Assembly: GCF_014982785.1 (NCBI RefSeq)
Contig: NZ_JADCKB010000019.1
Span: 1-64,000 of the forward strand
Direction: 5' to 3'
DNA length: 64,000 nucleotides
Source: Ructibacterium gallinarum
Lineage (GTDB): Bacteria > Bacillota > Clostridia > Monoglobales > Monoglobaceae
Shown: piece after piece, positions 63,817-64,000 of the stretch
How the letters are laid out: the number at the start of each line of letters is the position of its first letter
Position numbering within the stretch: position 1 is the first letter of the stretch
Program-made: the position numbers and the translations under genes
Notes under the pieces: model-generated
Told to the model about the DNA's origin: nothing
The model's database searches: none
What the model saw: only the letters and a program-made list of their open reading frames with translations

Positions 63817-64000
63817 ATGAGAAAATTTATTATTAATGTAAACGGCAATTCTTACGAAGTTGAAGTTGAAGAAGTCGGCGGCGTACAAACTTCGGCACCG
63901 GCTCCCAAAGCAGCTCCGAAGGCTGCAGCTCCCGCGCCGGCTCCCAAAGCTGCGCCGGCTCCCAAAACAGCGCCGCCCGCAGGCGCCACCAATGTTACTG
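63817..64000 (+). CDS. Biotin carboxyl carrier subunit of the decarboxylase, partial
   Basis: 61 residues are visible before the window ends. It starts RKFIINVNGNSYEVEVEEVG, typical for the biotinyl carrier subunit of sodium-pump decarboxylases, then runs into a Pro/Ala/Lys-rich flexible hinge (APAPKAAPK repeats). The biotin-attachment MKM motif should follow outside the window. aaggagg precedes the ATG. Confidence 0.9.
   Translation, partial: MRKFIINVNGNSYEVEVEEVGGVQTSAPAPKAAPKAAAPAPAPKAAPAPKTAPPAGATNVT

Overview
The window looks like a chromosomal piece of an anaerobic, fermentative, probably spore-forming Clostridia-class Firmicute, perhaps from the gut. Support: a bifunctional AdhE with a Rex-type operator, a sodium-pump decarboxylase operon, spore-related genes (a broken dpsA and a bofA-like gene), strong Shine-Dalgarno sites, SLH-anchored polysaccharide enzymes and a compact type II-A CRISPR-Cas9 locus. 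No rRNA or tRNA gene was seen, and I cannot name the species.

Layout. 1-576: tail of an IS3-type transposase and gene-poor sequence next to a 3'-truncated dpsA (577-1173). 1269-5035: an AraC regulator divergent from a three-gene operon (two xylose-isomerase-like TIM barrels flanking a Gfo/Idh/MocA oxidoreductase). 5036-12393: a palindrome-rich spacer, then ligA, rpsO, pnp and, convergently, ppk1. 12394-20407: a small ribbon-helix-helix gene, a predicted small RNA, an amber-interrupted ORF, a CRISPR array of 10 identical repeats and 9 spacers, csn2-cas2-cas1-cas9 on the minus strand, and a divergent tracrRNA beside cas9.

20695-47267 is a polysaccharide-utilisation locus of about 27 kb. The leftward series holds two sugar ABC permeases, a lipoprotein binding protein, two large SLH proteins, a membrane AraC-type sensor-regulator, GH2, GH31 and GH20-like proteins and one more secreted module protein. 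The rightward pair is a GH127-type enzyme and an SLH protein carrying a DUF4832-like catalytic domain. Four secreted proteins share about nine copies of a jelly-roll-like module. I infer binding and cutting of a plant-type glycan at the cell surface, uptake of fragments through the ABC importer, and trimming in the cytoplasm. The substrate is not known; GH127 and GH2 hint at arabinose and galactose.

47341-64000 is mostly housekeeping: adhE, a DUF4330 protein, rlmB, ymdB, pgeF, dinB, a zinc-ribbon protein with an internal palindrome, a LysR-controlled flavodoxin/cupin/carboxymuconolactone-decarboxylase cluster that ends in a decayed FMN reductase, an alpha/beta hydrolase, bofA, an SRPBCC protein, dacF, rluB and the start of a biotin-dependent sodium-pump decarboxylase operon (carboxyltransferase, OadG-like subunit, partial biotin carrier).

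The most distinctive observations are the CRISPR leader that can pair with the first repeat, the tracrRNA promoter inside the cas9 5' leader, an isolated promoter-to-terminator small RNA near the array, the shared secreted modules, and a GH20-like protein that appears to lack its catalytic pair.
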